Below are positions 50,207 through 59,674 of a DNA stretch of 64,000 bases, piece by piece. The notes under the pieces are model-generated. The model did not search any database, was not told the origin of the DNA, and was given only the letters and a program-made list of their open reading frames with translations. This stretch comes from Amycolatopsis australiensis (GTDB lineage: Bacteria > Actinomycetota > Actinomycetes > Mycobacteriales > Pseudonocardiaceae): NCBI RefSeq assembly GCF_900119165.1, contig NZ_FPJG01000006.1, positions 4,588,001 to 4,652,000 on the forward strand. The letters are read 5' to 3'. The position numbers were made by a program, and so were the translations under genes. Positions within the stretch are counted from its first letter, which is position 1. Each line of letters starts with the position of its first letter.

Positions 50207-51643
50207 ATGCTGGGCAAGACCGCCGTCGTCCTGGGTGGGAGTGCCGCCGGCCTGTGCGCCGCCGGTGCGCTCGCCCCCTTCTTCGACCGGGTTCTCGTGC
50301 TCGAGCGCGACGCACTGCCCGCCGGTGCCGAACACCGGCGCGGGGTGCCGCAGAGCAAGCACCCGCACTTCCTGCTCAACTCCGGCCGCCGGGCGATCGG
50401 GGCCCTGTTCCCCGGGTTCGAGGCCGACCTCATCGCCGCGGGCGGGCTGCACCTGATGCCGTCCATGGACGCCGCCTACCTCGACGGCGCGGGCTGGTCC
50501 GCGCGCAAGCGCAGCTCGATGACCATGGTGTACAGCTCCCGGATCCTCATCGAGCGCGTGCTGCGCGACAAGGTGCGGGAGCTGCCCAACGTCGTGATCC
50601 GCGAAGGCGTCACCGCCGGCGGTATCACCACGCACGACGGGAAAGTCACCGGAGTCGAAGCCGGCGGCGAGCACGTCGACGCCGGCTTCGTCGTGGACGC
50701 GATGGGCCGCGGCTCCCCGGCCGGCGGCTGGCTGGTGGCCGCGGGCTGGCCCGCGCCCGAGGTGCGCACCCTCGACGCCAAGGTCACCTACACCTCGCGC
50801 TGGTACGACCTGCCCGCCGAGCGGCCCGCGTCCTGGTGGTGGCGGCACCTGGTGATCATGCCGACCCCGGACAAGGGCGAGCACCCCGCCGAGCACGAGT
50901 TCCTCGTCAACTTCTTCCCGATCGAGGGCAACCGGGTCATCGCCTGCATGGGCTCGTGGGGGCTGGAGATGCCGCGCACCACCGAAGCGTTCGCCGAGGT
51001 CGCCCGCCGGGTGCGGACGCCGTTGTTCGCGGCCGCGATGGAGCGGTGCGCGCCGGCCTCCGAAGTGCACCTCACCCGTTCGACCGGCAACAAGTGGCGC
51101 CGCTACGACCGCCTGCGCACCCCGCCGGCGAACCTGGTCTTCGTCGGCGACTCGATCTGCGCGTTCAACCCGTTCTACGCCCAGGGCATCAGCTCCGCGG
51201 CGGGTTCGGCCCTGCTGCTGCGGGCGCACCTCGCCCGCGCCGGTCGGCTCGACGCGGCGTTCGTGCCGCGGTTCCTGGCGGCGCAGCGCAAGCTGCTGGC
51301 CGTGCCGTGGCGGCTGGCGATGGCCAGGGACCAGGGGTACGAGTGCGCCGAGGGGACCGAGAAACCGCCCGAGTGGCGGCGGCGCCTGCTGGCGGCCGTG
51401 TCCGGGCCGGCGTTCCGGCTCATCGTCGGCGCCGCCCGGGAGGACGACGTCGTCGACGAGCACTTCGCCAAGGTGTTCAACCTCGACGAGTCGCTCGGGG
51501 ACATGCTGCGCAACCCCCGCGTGCTCGCCGGGCTCCTGCGCTACCGCGTCCGCGCGGCGCTCGGGCGGCACCGCGTGCCGTCCGGGTTCGACCCGCGGGC
51601 CGAGCCACCCGCCACGGACTACTCGCCCGCGGCCGCGCGATGA
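50207..51643 (+). CDS. FAD-dependent oxidoreductase (geranylgeranyl-reductase/hydroxylase-like)
   Basis: 478 residues. N-terminal FAD fold AVVLGGSAAGLCAAGALAPFF, and the later FVGDSICAFNPFYAQGISSAAGSALLL matches the GD motif of class A flavoprotein monooxygenases with the AQGI variant common in actinobacterial 'FAD-dependent oxidoreductase' proteins. GGGAGG precedes ATG 50207; the ATG at 50186 lies within the operator and has no ribosome site. It overlaps the membrane-protein gene by ATGA. It likely oxidises a lipophilic or isoprenoid-like compound; substrate unknown. Confidence 0.85.
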   Translation: MLGKTAVVLGGSAAGLCAAGALAPFFDRVLVLERDALPAGAEHRRGVPQSKHPHFLLNSGRRAIGALFPGFEADLIAAGGLHLMPSMDAAYLDGAGWSARKRSSMTMVYSSRILIERVLRDKVRELPNVVIREGVTAGGITTHDGKVTGVEAGGEHVDAGFVVDAMGRGSPAGGWLVAAGWPAPEVRTLDAKVTYTSRWYDLPAERPASWWWRHLVIMPTPDKGEHPAEHEFLVNFFPIEGNRVIACMGSWGLEMPRTTEAFAEVARRVRTPLFAAAMERCAPASEVHLTRSTGNKWRRYDRLRTPPANLVFVGDSICAFNPFYAQGISSAAGSALLLRAHLARAGRLDAAFVPRFLAAQRKLLAVPWRLAMARDQGYECAEGTEKPPEWRRRLLAAVSGPAFRLIVGAAREDDVVDEHFAKVFNLDESLGDMLRNPRVLAGLLRYRVRAALGRHRVPSGFDPRAEPPATDYSPAAAR

Positions 51644-52656
51644 GCACCGCGTGCGGGCCGGACGCCGAGGCCGTCACGCGCGGGCTCGGCTTCGACTGCC
51701 ACGACGTCTCGCCGGTGGTGTCGGTCCGCCCGCCGTGGCAGCTCGGGAACTGGACGATGCCGCTGCTGGAACTGCTGGTCGTCGGCGGCGCCGTCTTCGC
51801 GCTGGTGCACGCCGTCCGCCGGGCCCGCGCGGGCGATCCGGTCAACCTGGCGCTGTGGTGGGCGTCGCTGGTCTACCTCCTGGTCACCGAGCCGCCGCTG
51901 TACTTCCCGGAGTGGTTCGGCCTCGACCGGCGGTACGGCTTCATCTTCGCCCACAACCGGTTCACCGTGCAGTTCATGGGCGACCGGCTGCCGCTGTACA
52001 TCGTCGCGTTCTACCCGATGTTCAGCCAGCTCGCGTACGAGCTCGTGCGGTCGCTGGGCATCTTCCGGCGCGGCGCGCTGCGCGGCTCGGTGGCCGTCGC
52101 CTTCGTGTGCCAGGTGTTCTACGAGGTCTTCGACCAGATCGGGCCGCCGCTGAAGTGGTGGGCCTGGAACCCCGGCAACCGGATCGTCGACCGGCCGGCG
52201 CTGGCCACGGTGCCGTTGACGAGCATGCTGCTGTTCGCCTCGGTGTCGATGGCCGCCATGACCTACCTGGTGGTGCGGTTGGCCGGGCACCGCGCGTCGG
52301 TCCCGAAGGTCCTGCTGGCCGGTGTGCTCACGCCGTTCGCCATGGTGGTCGCGGGCCTCCCGGCGAGCCTGGTCCAGGGCCACACCACCGCGCAGGCCTG
52401 GATCCTCGGCGCCGAGCTGGCCCTGGTCTGGCTGGCCGGGGGCTGGGTCGTCGCGACGCACCGGTCGCCGCCGGAGGAACCGGTGCCCGCCTTCGCCCGG
52501 TACTACCCGGCGAGCTACCTCGGGGTGCTCGCCGTGATCTGGCTCGGCTCCTTCCCGGTGCCGCCGGCAAGCGCGCTCTACGCGCTCGCCTGCTTCCTCG
52601 CGGCCGGTCTCGTGCTGGCCGCGCTGTACCGGGCCCGGCGGCCTGCTCCGGCCTGA
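51640..52656 (+). CDS. Multi-pass membrane protein, unknown function
   Basis: 338 residues, about seven or eight hydrophobic segments starting near residue 35 (MPLLELLVVGGAVFALVHAV). Several aromatic and polar patches stand between helices (FAHNRFTVQFMGDRLPLYIV, WWAWNPGNRIVDRPAL), so it could be an integral enzyme rather than a carrier. Similar proteins accompany FAD-dependent oxidoreductases and TetR genes in actinomycetes, but I do not know a tested function. Coupled to the flavoprotein by a four-base overlap, so the two probably act on the same membrane-soluble substrate. Confidence 0.75.
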   Translation: MSTACGPDAEAVTRGLGFDCHDVSPVVSVRPPWQLGNWTMPLLELLVVGGAVFALVHAVRRARAGDPVNLALWWASLVYLLVTEPPLYFPEWFGLDRRYGFIFAHNRFTVQFMGDRLPLYIVAFYPMFSQLAYELVRSLGIFRRGALRGSVAVAFVCQVFYEVFDQIGPPLKWWAWNPGNRIVDRPALATVPLTSMLLFASVSMAAMTYLVVRLAGHRASVPKVLLAGVLTPFAMVVAGLPASLVQGHTTAQAWILGAELALVWLAGGWVVATHRSPPEEPVPAFARYYPASYLGVLAVIWLGSFPVPPASALYALACFLAAGLVLAALYRARRPAPA

Positions 52657-52683
52657 GTGATCCCGGTCGGGGAAGATGGGCCC

Positions 52684-53283
52684 ATGGGGTACCACGGATG
52701 GCGGGGCAACCCGCCCGGCACGGAGAACGAGGCGCGCCGCCGGATCGTCGAAGCGGCGACGGCGTGTCTCGACCGCGCCGGCCTGGCGAAGACGAGCTTG
52801 TCCGACGTCGCCGCCGAAGCCGGGGTGACCCGGCAGACCGTGTACCGCTACTTCCCGGGCCTGAAGGACATCCTCCGCGCCGTCGCGCTGGCGGGCGTCG
52901 AGGAGTTCGCCGGGCGGATGGAACGCCACCTGGCCGCCTTCGGCAGCGCGACCGAAGCGGCGGTGGAGTCGGTCGTCTACGCGGTCCGGACGGTTCCGGC
53001 CGAACCCCACCTGGGCCTGCTCCTGCAGGCGGGCGAAGCCGACTTCTTCAGCGACGGCGTCCTTTCGCCGCAGGCGTTCTCGTTCGGCGCGCGGATCCTC
53101 GGCAACCTGCCGGTCGACTGGGCGGCCGCCGGCGTGAGGACCGACGACGACCTGCGCGGCCTGGCGGAGGTCCTGATGCGGCTGTTCATGTCCTTCCTGC
53201 AGCACCCCGCGGACCCGGCGTCCACCGACGACCGGCTGCGCGCCCTCGTCCGCCGCTGGATCGGCCCGGCCTTGGGCGGCTAG
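52684..53283 (+). CDS. TetR-family regulator, probably of its own operon
   Basis: 199 residues. HTH: ARRRIVEAATACLDRAGLAKTSLSDVAAEAGVTRQTVYRYFPGLKDILRAV. It lies 27 bp after the membrane protein gene on the same strand, with GGGGAAG upstream of ATG 52684, so it is co-transcribed and likely binds the palindrome at 50158-50194 to regulate the operon. Stop is two bases from the convergent RHS gene's stop, leaving no room for another gene. Confidence 0.9.
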   Translation: MGYHGWRGNPPGTENEARRRIVEAATACLDRAGLAKTSLSDVAAEAGVTRQTVYRYFPGLKDILRAVALAGVEEFAGRMERHLAAFGSATEAAVESVVYAVRTVPAEPHLGLLLQAGEADFFSDGVLSPQAFSFGARILGNLPVDWAAAGVRTDDDLRGLAEVLMRLFMSFLQHPADPASTDDRLRALVRRWIGPALGG

Positions 53284-53285
53284 CG

Positions 53286-56200
53286 TCAGGTCTTCGGCGG
53301 CTTCCGGTACGGGCGCGTCGCGCCGGTTTCGGCGTCGTGCTCGGTGACGTCGATGCCGTTCTGCTCCAGCTTCGGGTACTCGATCTTGTCGAAGATGTTG
53401 TCCGGACGGCGGTACGGGTAGACGTCGCCGTCCGGGTTGGGGATGCCCGTGCTCGTCTCCTTGCCCGGTCTGCCCGGGAAGACCACGTGGGTGTCCGGCG
53501 TCGAGTTCTTCGCGAACGTCTCCGACGCGTAGTCCCACTTTTGCCCGACGAAGTTCTTCTGGTCCGTGTTGGACGTACCGTGATCGCCGTGCGACCAGTA
53601 CCCCTGGTCCGGGTCCTTCTTCATCTTGTCGTCGACCCAGCCCGGCATCTTCAGGTGGTTGTCGGCGACGAGCCCTTCCAGGGTGTTGCCGCCGTGCTGC
53701 TTGGCGATCTGGTTGGCGCGGAACTCGATCGAGCCCAGGTACGGGTCGTCGGGCGCGCCGTGCCCCTTCTTGTAGCCGCCGGACCAGAAGAAGTGCTTGT
53801 CGGCGCGCATCATCTGGTCGAGCTGCGGCTTGAACCGCTCCCACTCCTCAGGCGTCATGCGGTTCACGTCGACGCCGAGGTCGGGCTTCTTCGACGGCGG
53901 CGGCCGCAGGTCCGGGTCCTGGTCGAACCCGTCCGGTCGCGGCCGCTTCGGCGGCTGCGCGCCGCCGGTCCTGCCGCACGTGCCGACGAGCCCGAGCGGG
54001 TCGGCGGCGAGCAGGGGCTCGTCGACGTAGCCCGCGGGGTCCGGCGCGGCGGCCAGCCCGAGCGGGTCCTGGCTGAGGTACCGCGCGGTCTCCGGGTCGT
54101 AGTAGCGGAACACGTTGTAGTGCAGCCCGGTTTCCTCGTCCCGGTGCTGGCCGGGGAAGGCCAGCGGCACGGCCGCGGTGTCCGCGCCCGGCAGCGGCAC
54201 GCCCCAGAGGCTGCTGTGGTCGCGCCAGGTGACCGCGCCGCGCTCGTCGAGCAGCTCGGTCGGCGTACCGGCGGGTGAGGTGATCACGCAGCGGAACCGC
54301 TCGCCGGAGTCGGTCCGCTCGACCTGCACGACCGGCCGGCCGTCGCGGGGGTGGCGCTCCCACGTCAGGATCCGGGCCGTGCCGTCCGGGCCGAGCTCCA
54401 CCCGCTCGACGAGGTCGAACCCGCTCCAGAAGAACCGCGTGTCGACGGCGAGCTCGGGTTCGCCGCCGGCACCGGTGACCCAGCGGCGCTTGGCGAACCG
54501 GCGGCCCAGCGGGTCGTAGTGGTAGGTCCAGCGCGCGCCGTCCGGGGTGCGCACCCCGCGCAACCGGTCCAGCTGGTCCCACGTGTACGTCCACGACCGC
54601 TCGCCGCGGTGGCGCCCGGTGACGCGGCCCTGCGCGTCGCCGGTGTAGCGGGTGCCGCCGGCCGAGACCAGCGTGTTGCGCCGGTAGGTCCGCGGGCCCG
54701 GCAGCGACGGCGTGGCGGCCGCGGTGACGCTGCCGGCGGCGTCGCGGGTGAACCGTTCGGCCCCGCCCGGGCCGTGGGCCTCGATCACGCGGCCGGCGTC
54801 GTCGAACTCGAACCGCCACGGCCTCGTCGCGTCCCCGACCGCGGCGAGCCTGCCGTCGGGCCGGTAGCCGTAGGTGCGCTGCCCGACGCCGGCGATCTCC
54901 TCCGCCGCGAGCCGGTCCTCCGCGTCGAACCGCCGCCGCAGCACCACCGTGCCGTCGACGCTGCGGACGGTTTCGCGCCCGGCCGCGTCGTGCTCGAACC
55001 CGACGTCGTGCCCGGCGATCCGCAGCGACCGCGGCAGGCCGGCGTCGTCGAACGACCACGCACTGTCCACTCCGGACGACGTGCGGCGGCGCAGGACGGT
55101 GCCGTCGTAGCTCCAGCAGACGCCGAGGCCGTTGACCGTCTCGGCGATCACCCGGCCGCGCCGGTCCCGCGTGAACTCCAGGCGCGACTCGGCGTTCTCG
55201 GCCAGGACGAGCCGGCCGAGGGCGTCGTAGGCGTAACGGGTGACGTCGTCGGCCGTGCGCCGTTCGACGACGTTGCCGAGTGCGTCGTAGCGGAATTCGA
55301 TGTGCCGGCCGAGGCCGTCGGTCATCGTCCGCAGCCGGCCGGCCGCGTCGTAGCCGTAGGTGAGCCGCCTGCCGTCGTAGTCGGTCTCCTCGACCAGCCG
55401 CCCGGCCGGGTCGTAGGTGTAGTGCCAGGTCAGGCCGCGCGGGTCGGTCACCGACGTGAGCCGCAGCTCGCCGTCGTAGGTGTAGGTCGTGCGGGCGCCC
55501 GCCGCGTCGATGTCCGCGACAGCGAGCCCGAAGGGACCGTACGCGCGGCGCCGTACCCCGCCGGCCGCGTCGCGGTATTCGACGACCTGGCCTTCCGCGT
55601 CGTGCACCCAGGTCTCCCGGTGACCGTGCGGGCCGATCCGCCAGGCGCGGCGGCCCTCGGCCGTCCAGCCGAGCCGGGCCGCGCCACCGGAGGCGGTGTG
55701 CACCAGCCGCGGACGGCCGAACAGGTCGCGGTCACCGGGGCGCACACCGGTCACCGGCGCGTCGCCGAGCGGGTCGGGCGCGGCCACGGGCCCGGCTTCC
55801 GGCGCGGTTCCGGGCAGCGCGGCGAACGGCGTGGCCGCGGGCACCACCCGCTGCACGACGGCGTCGCCGTCGCCCGCCTGCAGCCGTACCTGCCCGTCAC
55901 CGGCCGGGGTGATCCCGGCCACCGAGCCGTCCGGCCGGGTGACCGTGACCAGCTCGCCGTTCTCGTAGCCGTAGCGGGTTTCGCGGCCCAGTTCGTCCAC
56001 TTCGGACAGCAGCTCGTCGTAGCGGCTCCACGTGTACCGCCGGGAGTGGCCGAGCGGATCGATCCGCTCGACGAGCTGCCGCGCGTCGTTGAGCCGGTAG
56101 GTCCAGGTGTGGCCGGCCGCGTCGGTGTGCCGGGTGACGCCGGGCTCGTAGCCGAATGTCGCGTTGTAGTAGCCGTTCGCCCCGGCGGTGCGGACGCAGC

Positions 56201-57917
56201 GGCCTTCGGCGTCGTAGACGTACCGGTACCAGGTGCCGGTGCGGTCCTGCCAGCCGACGAGCCGGTGCTCGAAGTCGTAGTCCAGCGTCATCGGACGGCC
56301 CGCGAAGTCCGCGACGGTGGTGAGCTGGCCCAGCCGGTTGTAGCCGAACCGGACCAGCGGCGCGGCTCCCGGCGCGCCGAGCGCGACGACGCGGCCCGCG
56401 TCCGTGGCGATCCGGACTTCGACGCCGTCGTCGCGGCGCAGCGCGGCGGGCGCGCCGTCGTCGGCGTAGGCGATTTCGGTGCGGCTGCCGTTCTGCTCGA
56501 TCGCCGTGAGCGGCACGACGCGGCCGTCGCCGGCGAAGTGCAGCTCGCGGTCGCCGGTGGACAGCCGGTAGCCGCCGGGGGAGCGGCGCAGCGGGTGGCG
56601 CGGGCCTTCCAGCGGCAGCACGGCGTCCCCGGCGGGCACCGGGTAGACGAGGACCATGCCGTCCTCGGCGTAGAACCGGATCCCGCCGTCGCCCACCTCC
56701 AGCCGCTGGTCCAAAGTGGACGTCCAGGAACGGCCGAACCACCGGCCGGCGCGGTAGGCCGACAGGTGGGTGCGGGACAGCGCCAGCTCGCCCGCCTCGC
56801 CCGGCAGGGTCAGGTCGACCTGGGTCATCACGACCTCGCCGGTCGCGACGTCCACGGGGTCCCCGCAGTAGGTCTTGGCGTCGGACGGCAGGGCGCGGTC
56901 GCGGGCGCGGGCGCCGTCGGTGCCCGGGTCGCTTCTCGGCGTGCTCCCGCCCGCGGTGTGCCCGCCGCCGGAGGAGGTGGTGGTGTCCGGAGTGGGCGAA
57001 GGGGTTTCGTCCGGTCCCTTGGGCTGCGGGTCGGTCTTGGCGCCGGGTCTCGGGTGCGGGGTGTCTCCGGCGCCGGAGGTGGAGGTGCTGTCGCCGTTGG
57101 GCCCGTCGAGTCCTTTGGGGTTGCCGTCGATGCCGGCGTGCTTCGGCGGCGGCGCGGTCTTGCCCGGCGTGATCTTCCGCAACGCCTTGGCCGCGTCGTC
57201 GAACAACGATCCCGCCCGCTTCAGCAGCGGGATCAACGCCTGCAACGCCTTCACCAGACGTTTCGTCAGATCCGCGATCTTCGACGCCGTCTTCGCCACC
57301 GCGCCGACGACCTGCGGCACCACCCAGGTCAACCCGATCCCGAGCGTGAACACCACCTGCAACGCCCAGCTGATCAAATGCCCGACCAGCTCCGCGATGA
57401 TGTCCCGCACCAACGCCCGCACCGCCGCGACGACCTCACCCGCGGTCTTCACCCCGCTCGAGGCACCTTCGCAGCCCTTCCGCGCCGTCTCCAGCAAGGT
57501 CACGGTGTCCTGCGCCCGCTGCCGGTACGCGTCCCCCGCCACGCCCGTCCACGACGCCGTGTCGGCCTGCACCATCCCCGTCAAGTCCTGGCCGATGCTG
57601 CCCAGCTCCGTGGCGATGTTCTGCCACGTCTGCGCCTGCGCCGCGATCTCATCCGCGTTGCCGGTCAGCCCGTTCAGCGCCTCCTTCAAGGGCCCGACGT
57701 GCTCCATCAGCCACCCCACGCCCGCCGCCAGGATCGCGCCGAACGGGTCCATCGCCATCGACAGCGCATCCAGCGCCGTCCCCACCGCACCCAACGCCAC
57801 CGAAGCCCAGTCACCACTCTCGATGGCCGACTTGAGGTCGTTCGCCGACTCCAGCAGCGACACCCCGGAGTACGCCGTGGTCGAGTCCTTGGTCTCGGCG
57901 ACCAGCGGGTTGCCCAC
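53286..57917 (-). CDS. RHS-repeat polymorphic toxin with WxG-type head and ARC/CD38-like NADase C-terminus
   Basis: 1543 residues. Residues 1-250 are helical with a WxG motif (S-W123-T-G), as in ESX/type VII substrates, plus a hydrophobic helix pair (about 182-206). A Pro/Thr-rich linker (250-345), a DUF6531 module (from about 351, CGDPVDVATGEVVM) and a long RHS/YD-repeat shell (to about 1311) follow, closed by DPLGLAAAPDPAGYVDEP. The toxin tip (about 1312-1543) has FFWSGGY, NTLEGLVADN, WDYASETFAKNS and FDKIEYPKL, in the order of the ADP-ribosyl cyclase/CD38 family, with E1513 at the catalytic Glu position. It would destroy NAD+ in rival cells. GTG 57917 has AGGAGGG seven bases upstream. No immunity gene follows. 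Confidence 0.85.
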   Translation of the reverse strand: MGNPLVAETKDSTTAYSGVSLLESANDLKSAIESGDWASVALGAVGTALDALSMAMDPFGAILAAGVGWLMEHVGPLKEALNGLTGNADEIAAQAQTWQNIATELGSIGQDLTGMVQADTASWTGVAGDAYRQRAQDTVTLLETARKGCEGASSGVKTAGEVVAAVRALVRDIIAELVGHLISWALQVVFTLGIGLTWVVPQVVGAVAKTASKIADLTKRLVKALQALIPLLKRAGSLFDDAAKALRKITPGKTAPPPKHAGIDGNPKGLDGPNGDSTSTSGAGDTPHPRPGAKTDPQPKGPDETPSPTPDTTTSSGGGHTAGGSTPRSDPGTDGARARDRALPSDAKTYCGDPVDVATGEVVMTQVDLTLPGEAGELALSRTHLSAYRAGRWFGRSWTSTLDQRLEVGDGGIRFYAEDGMVLVYPVPAGDAVLPLEGPRHPLRRSPGGYRLSTGDRELHFAGDGRVVPLTAIEQNGSRTEIAYADDGAPAALRRDDGVEVRIATDAGRVVALGAPGAAPLVRFGYNRLGQLTTVADFAGRPMTLDYDFEHRLVGWQDRTGTWYRYVYDAEGRCVRTAGANGYYNATFGYEPGVTRHTDAAGHTWTYRLNDARQLVERIDPLGHSRRYTWSRYDELLSEVDELGRETRYGYENGELVTVTRPDGSVAGITPAGDGQVRLQAGDGDAVVQRVVPAATPFAALPGTAPEAGPVAAPDPLGDAPVTGVRPGDRDLFGRPRLVHTASGGAARLGWTAEGRRAWRIGPHGHRETWVHDAEGQVVEYRDAAGGVRRRAYGPFGLAVADIDAAGARTTYTYDGELRLTSVTDPRGLTWHYTYDPAGRLVEETDYDGRRLTYGYDAAGRLRTMTDGLGRHIEFRYDALGNVVERRTADDVTRYAYDALGRLVLAENAESRLEFTRDRRGRVIAETVNGLGVCWSYDGTVLRRRTSSGVDSAWSFDDAGLPRSLRIAGHDVGFEHDAAGRETVRSVDGTVVLRRRFDAEDRLAAEEIAGVGQRTYGYRPDGRLAAVGDATRPWRFEFDDAGRVIEAHGPGGAERFTRDAAGSVTAAATPSLPGPRTYRRNTLVSAGGTRYTGDAQGRVTGRHRGERSWTYTWDQLDRLRGVRTPDGARWTYHYDPLGRRFAKRRWVTGAGGEPELAVDTRFFWSGFDLVERVELGPDGTARILTWERHPRDGRPVVQVERTDSGERFRCVITSPAGTPTELLDERGAVTWRDHSSLWGVPLPGADTAAVPLAFPGQHRDEETGLHYNVFRYYDPETARYLSQDPLGLAAAPDPAGYVDEPLLAADPLGLVGTCGRTGGAQPPKRPRPDGFDQDPDLRPPPSKKPDLGVDVNRMTPEEWERFKPQLDQMMRADKHFFWSGGYKKGHGAPDDPYLGSIEFRANQIAKQHGGNTLEGLVADNHLKMPGWVDDKMKKDPDQGYWSHGDHGTSNTDQKNFVGQKWDYASETFAKNSTPDTHVVFPGRPGKETSTGIPNPDGDVYPYRRPDNIFDKIEYPKLEQNGIDVTEHDAETGATRPYRKPPKT

Positions 57918-58177
57918 TACGCGACCCTCCTGACATCCAGGCGAACTTTGGTGGAACTTTCAAGCAAGTCTGGGGGGTGAAAGTAGCAGTGCGCGCCGAG
58001 GACGCACCGGAGCCGCGGCGCGGGTGCCCGAAAATCCGCCATTCGTGCCCCCGGCGGCCATCGACGGGGAACGCGCCGGTGCCCAGGCGGGCACCGGCGC
58101 GTCGGCCGGGGGAGCGGCGGTGAGAAGTCGTCCGGTGCCCGGGCGGCGGCACCGGCACGGTGTCCGGGTAGGGGCGG
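57918..58177. other. Upstream region of the RHS gene; no gene seen
   Basis: 260 bp between the RHS start and the GH5 stop. It holds the RHS ribosome site, the GH5 terminator hairpin (58072-58101) and a partial duplicate of the GH5 3' end (AGAAGTCGTC near 58112 and 58171). The AT-richer part near 57945-57965 probably carries the RHS promoter. Confidence 0.5.
58072..58101 (-). terminator. Terminator after the GH5 cellulase
   Basis: Perfect 13-bp stem (58072-58084 with 58089-58101), four-base loop. Confidence 0.75.
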
Positions 58178-59578
58178 TCAGAAGTCGTCGGGTGTGCTGA
58201 TGCGGCTGCGGACCAGCGCACCGGACTCGGTCAGCGTGCCCGTGCCGTAGTCGGTTCCGGCGCAGGTTCCGGGGCGCAGCGCGGCGCTGCTTTCGTTCGC
58301 GTCGGAGTAGGTCCAGTTCGCGTAGCTGATCTTCAGCTGGTCGAGCAGGTCGAGCCAGGCCGTGCTGCTCGACTGGTCCAGCGCGCCGCCGCCGGTCGCG
58401 CTGACCGTGCCGAACTCCGTGACGAACAGCGGCAGCTTCGTGGCCGCCCGGCTCACCGTGGCGCGGTAGGTGTCCTTGTGGCTGGCGGCGTAGAAGTGGA
58501 ACGTGTACATGATGTTGGTCGCGTTCACCGGGTTGTTGACGATCTCGGTCTCGTTCGAGCCGTCCGAAACGCCGAGGGACGACCAGCCGCGGGTGCCGAC
58601 GATCACGACGGCGTCCGGGTCCGCGGCACGGATCACCGGGATGACCTGCTCGGCGTAGCTCTTGATGGCCGCCCAGCTGACGCCGTTGGGTTCGTTGGCG
58701 ATTTCGTAGATCACGTTCTTCTTCGCCGCGTTGCGCGCGGCGACGGCCGCGAAGAACGTCTTGGCGCGGTCGAGGTTGTAGTTGGGGTCGCCCGGGGTGA
58801 GCGCGTGGAAGTCGATCACCGCGTACATCCCGCGCTTCTCGGCTTCGTCGACGAGGCTGTTGACGCGGTTGGTGAACCACGGCGGATTGGTCTCGTACCC
58901 CTGCTCCTGGACGTACATGGCGATGCGGAGCAGGTCGGCGTGCCAGTCGTTCGCCAGCGCGTCGAGCGACGCGGTGTTGTAGCACCCGTCGAACCACTGG
59001 AGCCCGTGGGTGCTCATGCCCCGCAGCTGGATCACCCGGTTCGCCTCGCTGCACAGGTGGACGCCGCAGACGTGCAGCTGCCCGTTGGCCGCCAGCGGCG
59101 TGCGCCCGGCCGGCGGCGTCGTGGTCGTGGTGCTGGTGCTGGTGGTGGTCGTCGGGCTCGGGCCGGTGGTGCCCGTGCAGGTCACGCCGTTGAGGGCGAA
59201 CGACGCCGGTACCGGGTTGGCGCCGGTGGTGGTCCCGGTGAAGCCGAGGTCGACGGCGGCGCCGGAGCCCAGCGACCGGTTCCAGTCGACGTTGGTGGCG
59301 GTGGCCGTGGTCCCGGACTGCGACCAGGTGGCGTTCCAGCCCTGTGCCACCTTCTGGCCGGCGTCGGGGAAGGTGAACCGCAGCGACCAGCCGGTGATCG
59401 CGTCGCCGAGGTTGGTGACCTTGACCCCGGCCTGGAACCCGCCCTGCCACTGGTTGGTGACCGTGTAGTCGACCCGGCAGCCTTGGGCGGCGGCCGAGGC
59501 CTGGGGCATCACCAGCAGGGCCGCGGATCCGAGGACCGTCGCGCAGGCGGCCGCCAGCGCGGCAATGGAGCGCTTCAT
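58178..59578 (-). CDS. Endoglucanase, GH5 with N-terminal CBM2
   Basis: 466 residues, secreted (signal to about A30). An N-terminal CBM2 (about 33-134), a Thr-rich linker (about 138-157) and a GH5 barrel (about 165-466). Acid/base E296 in YEIANEPNG and nucleophile E388 in FVTEFGTVSATGG. The layout is that of Streptomyces/Thermobifida Cel5A-type endoglucanases. GAGGAG precedes ATG 59578. A perfect CebR box lies 39 bp upstream, tying it to the same regulon as the GH9/GH12 pair 45 kb away. Confidence 0.95.
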   Translation of the reverse strand: MKRSIAALAAACATVLGSAALLVMPQASAAAQGCRVDYTVTNQWQGGFQAGVKVTNLGDAITGWSLRFTFPDAGQKVAQGWNATWSQSGTTATATNVDWNRSLGSGAAVDLGFTGTTTGANPVPASFALNGVTCTGTTGPSPTTTTSTSTTTTTPPAGRTPLAANGQLHVCGVHLCSEANRVIQLRGMSTHGLQWFDGCYNTASLDALANDWHADLLRIAMYVQEQGYETNPPWFTNRVNSLVDEAEKRGMYAVIDFHALTPGDPNYNLDRAKTFFAAVAARNAAKKNVIYEIANEPNGVSWAAIKSYAEQVIPVIRAADPDAVVIVGTRGWSSLGVSDGSNETEIVNNPVNATNIMYTFHFYAASHKDTYRATVSRAATKLPLFVTEFGTVSATGGGALDQSSSTAWLDLLDQLKISYANWTYSDANESSAALRPGTCAGTDYGTGTLTESGALVRSRISTPDDF

Positions 59579-59616
59579 CGAACTCCTCAGTGTCGTGTGT
59601 GTTCCTCCGCTGCGGC

Positions 59617-59630
59617 TGGGAGCGCTCCCA
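59617..59630. promoter_or_regulatory. Perfect CebR operator before GH5
   Basis: TGGGAGCGCTCCCA, identical to the published Streptomyces CebR consensus; one extra pair each side (C...G) extends the dyad to 16 bp. Confidence 0.9.
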
Positions 59631-59674
59631 GGAATGAGAACATCCGCCTCGGGACGACGTCAAGGGTCCGGGTG

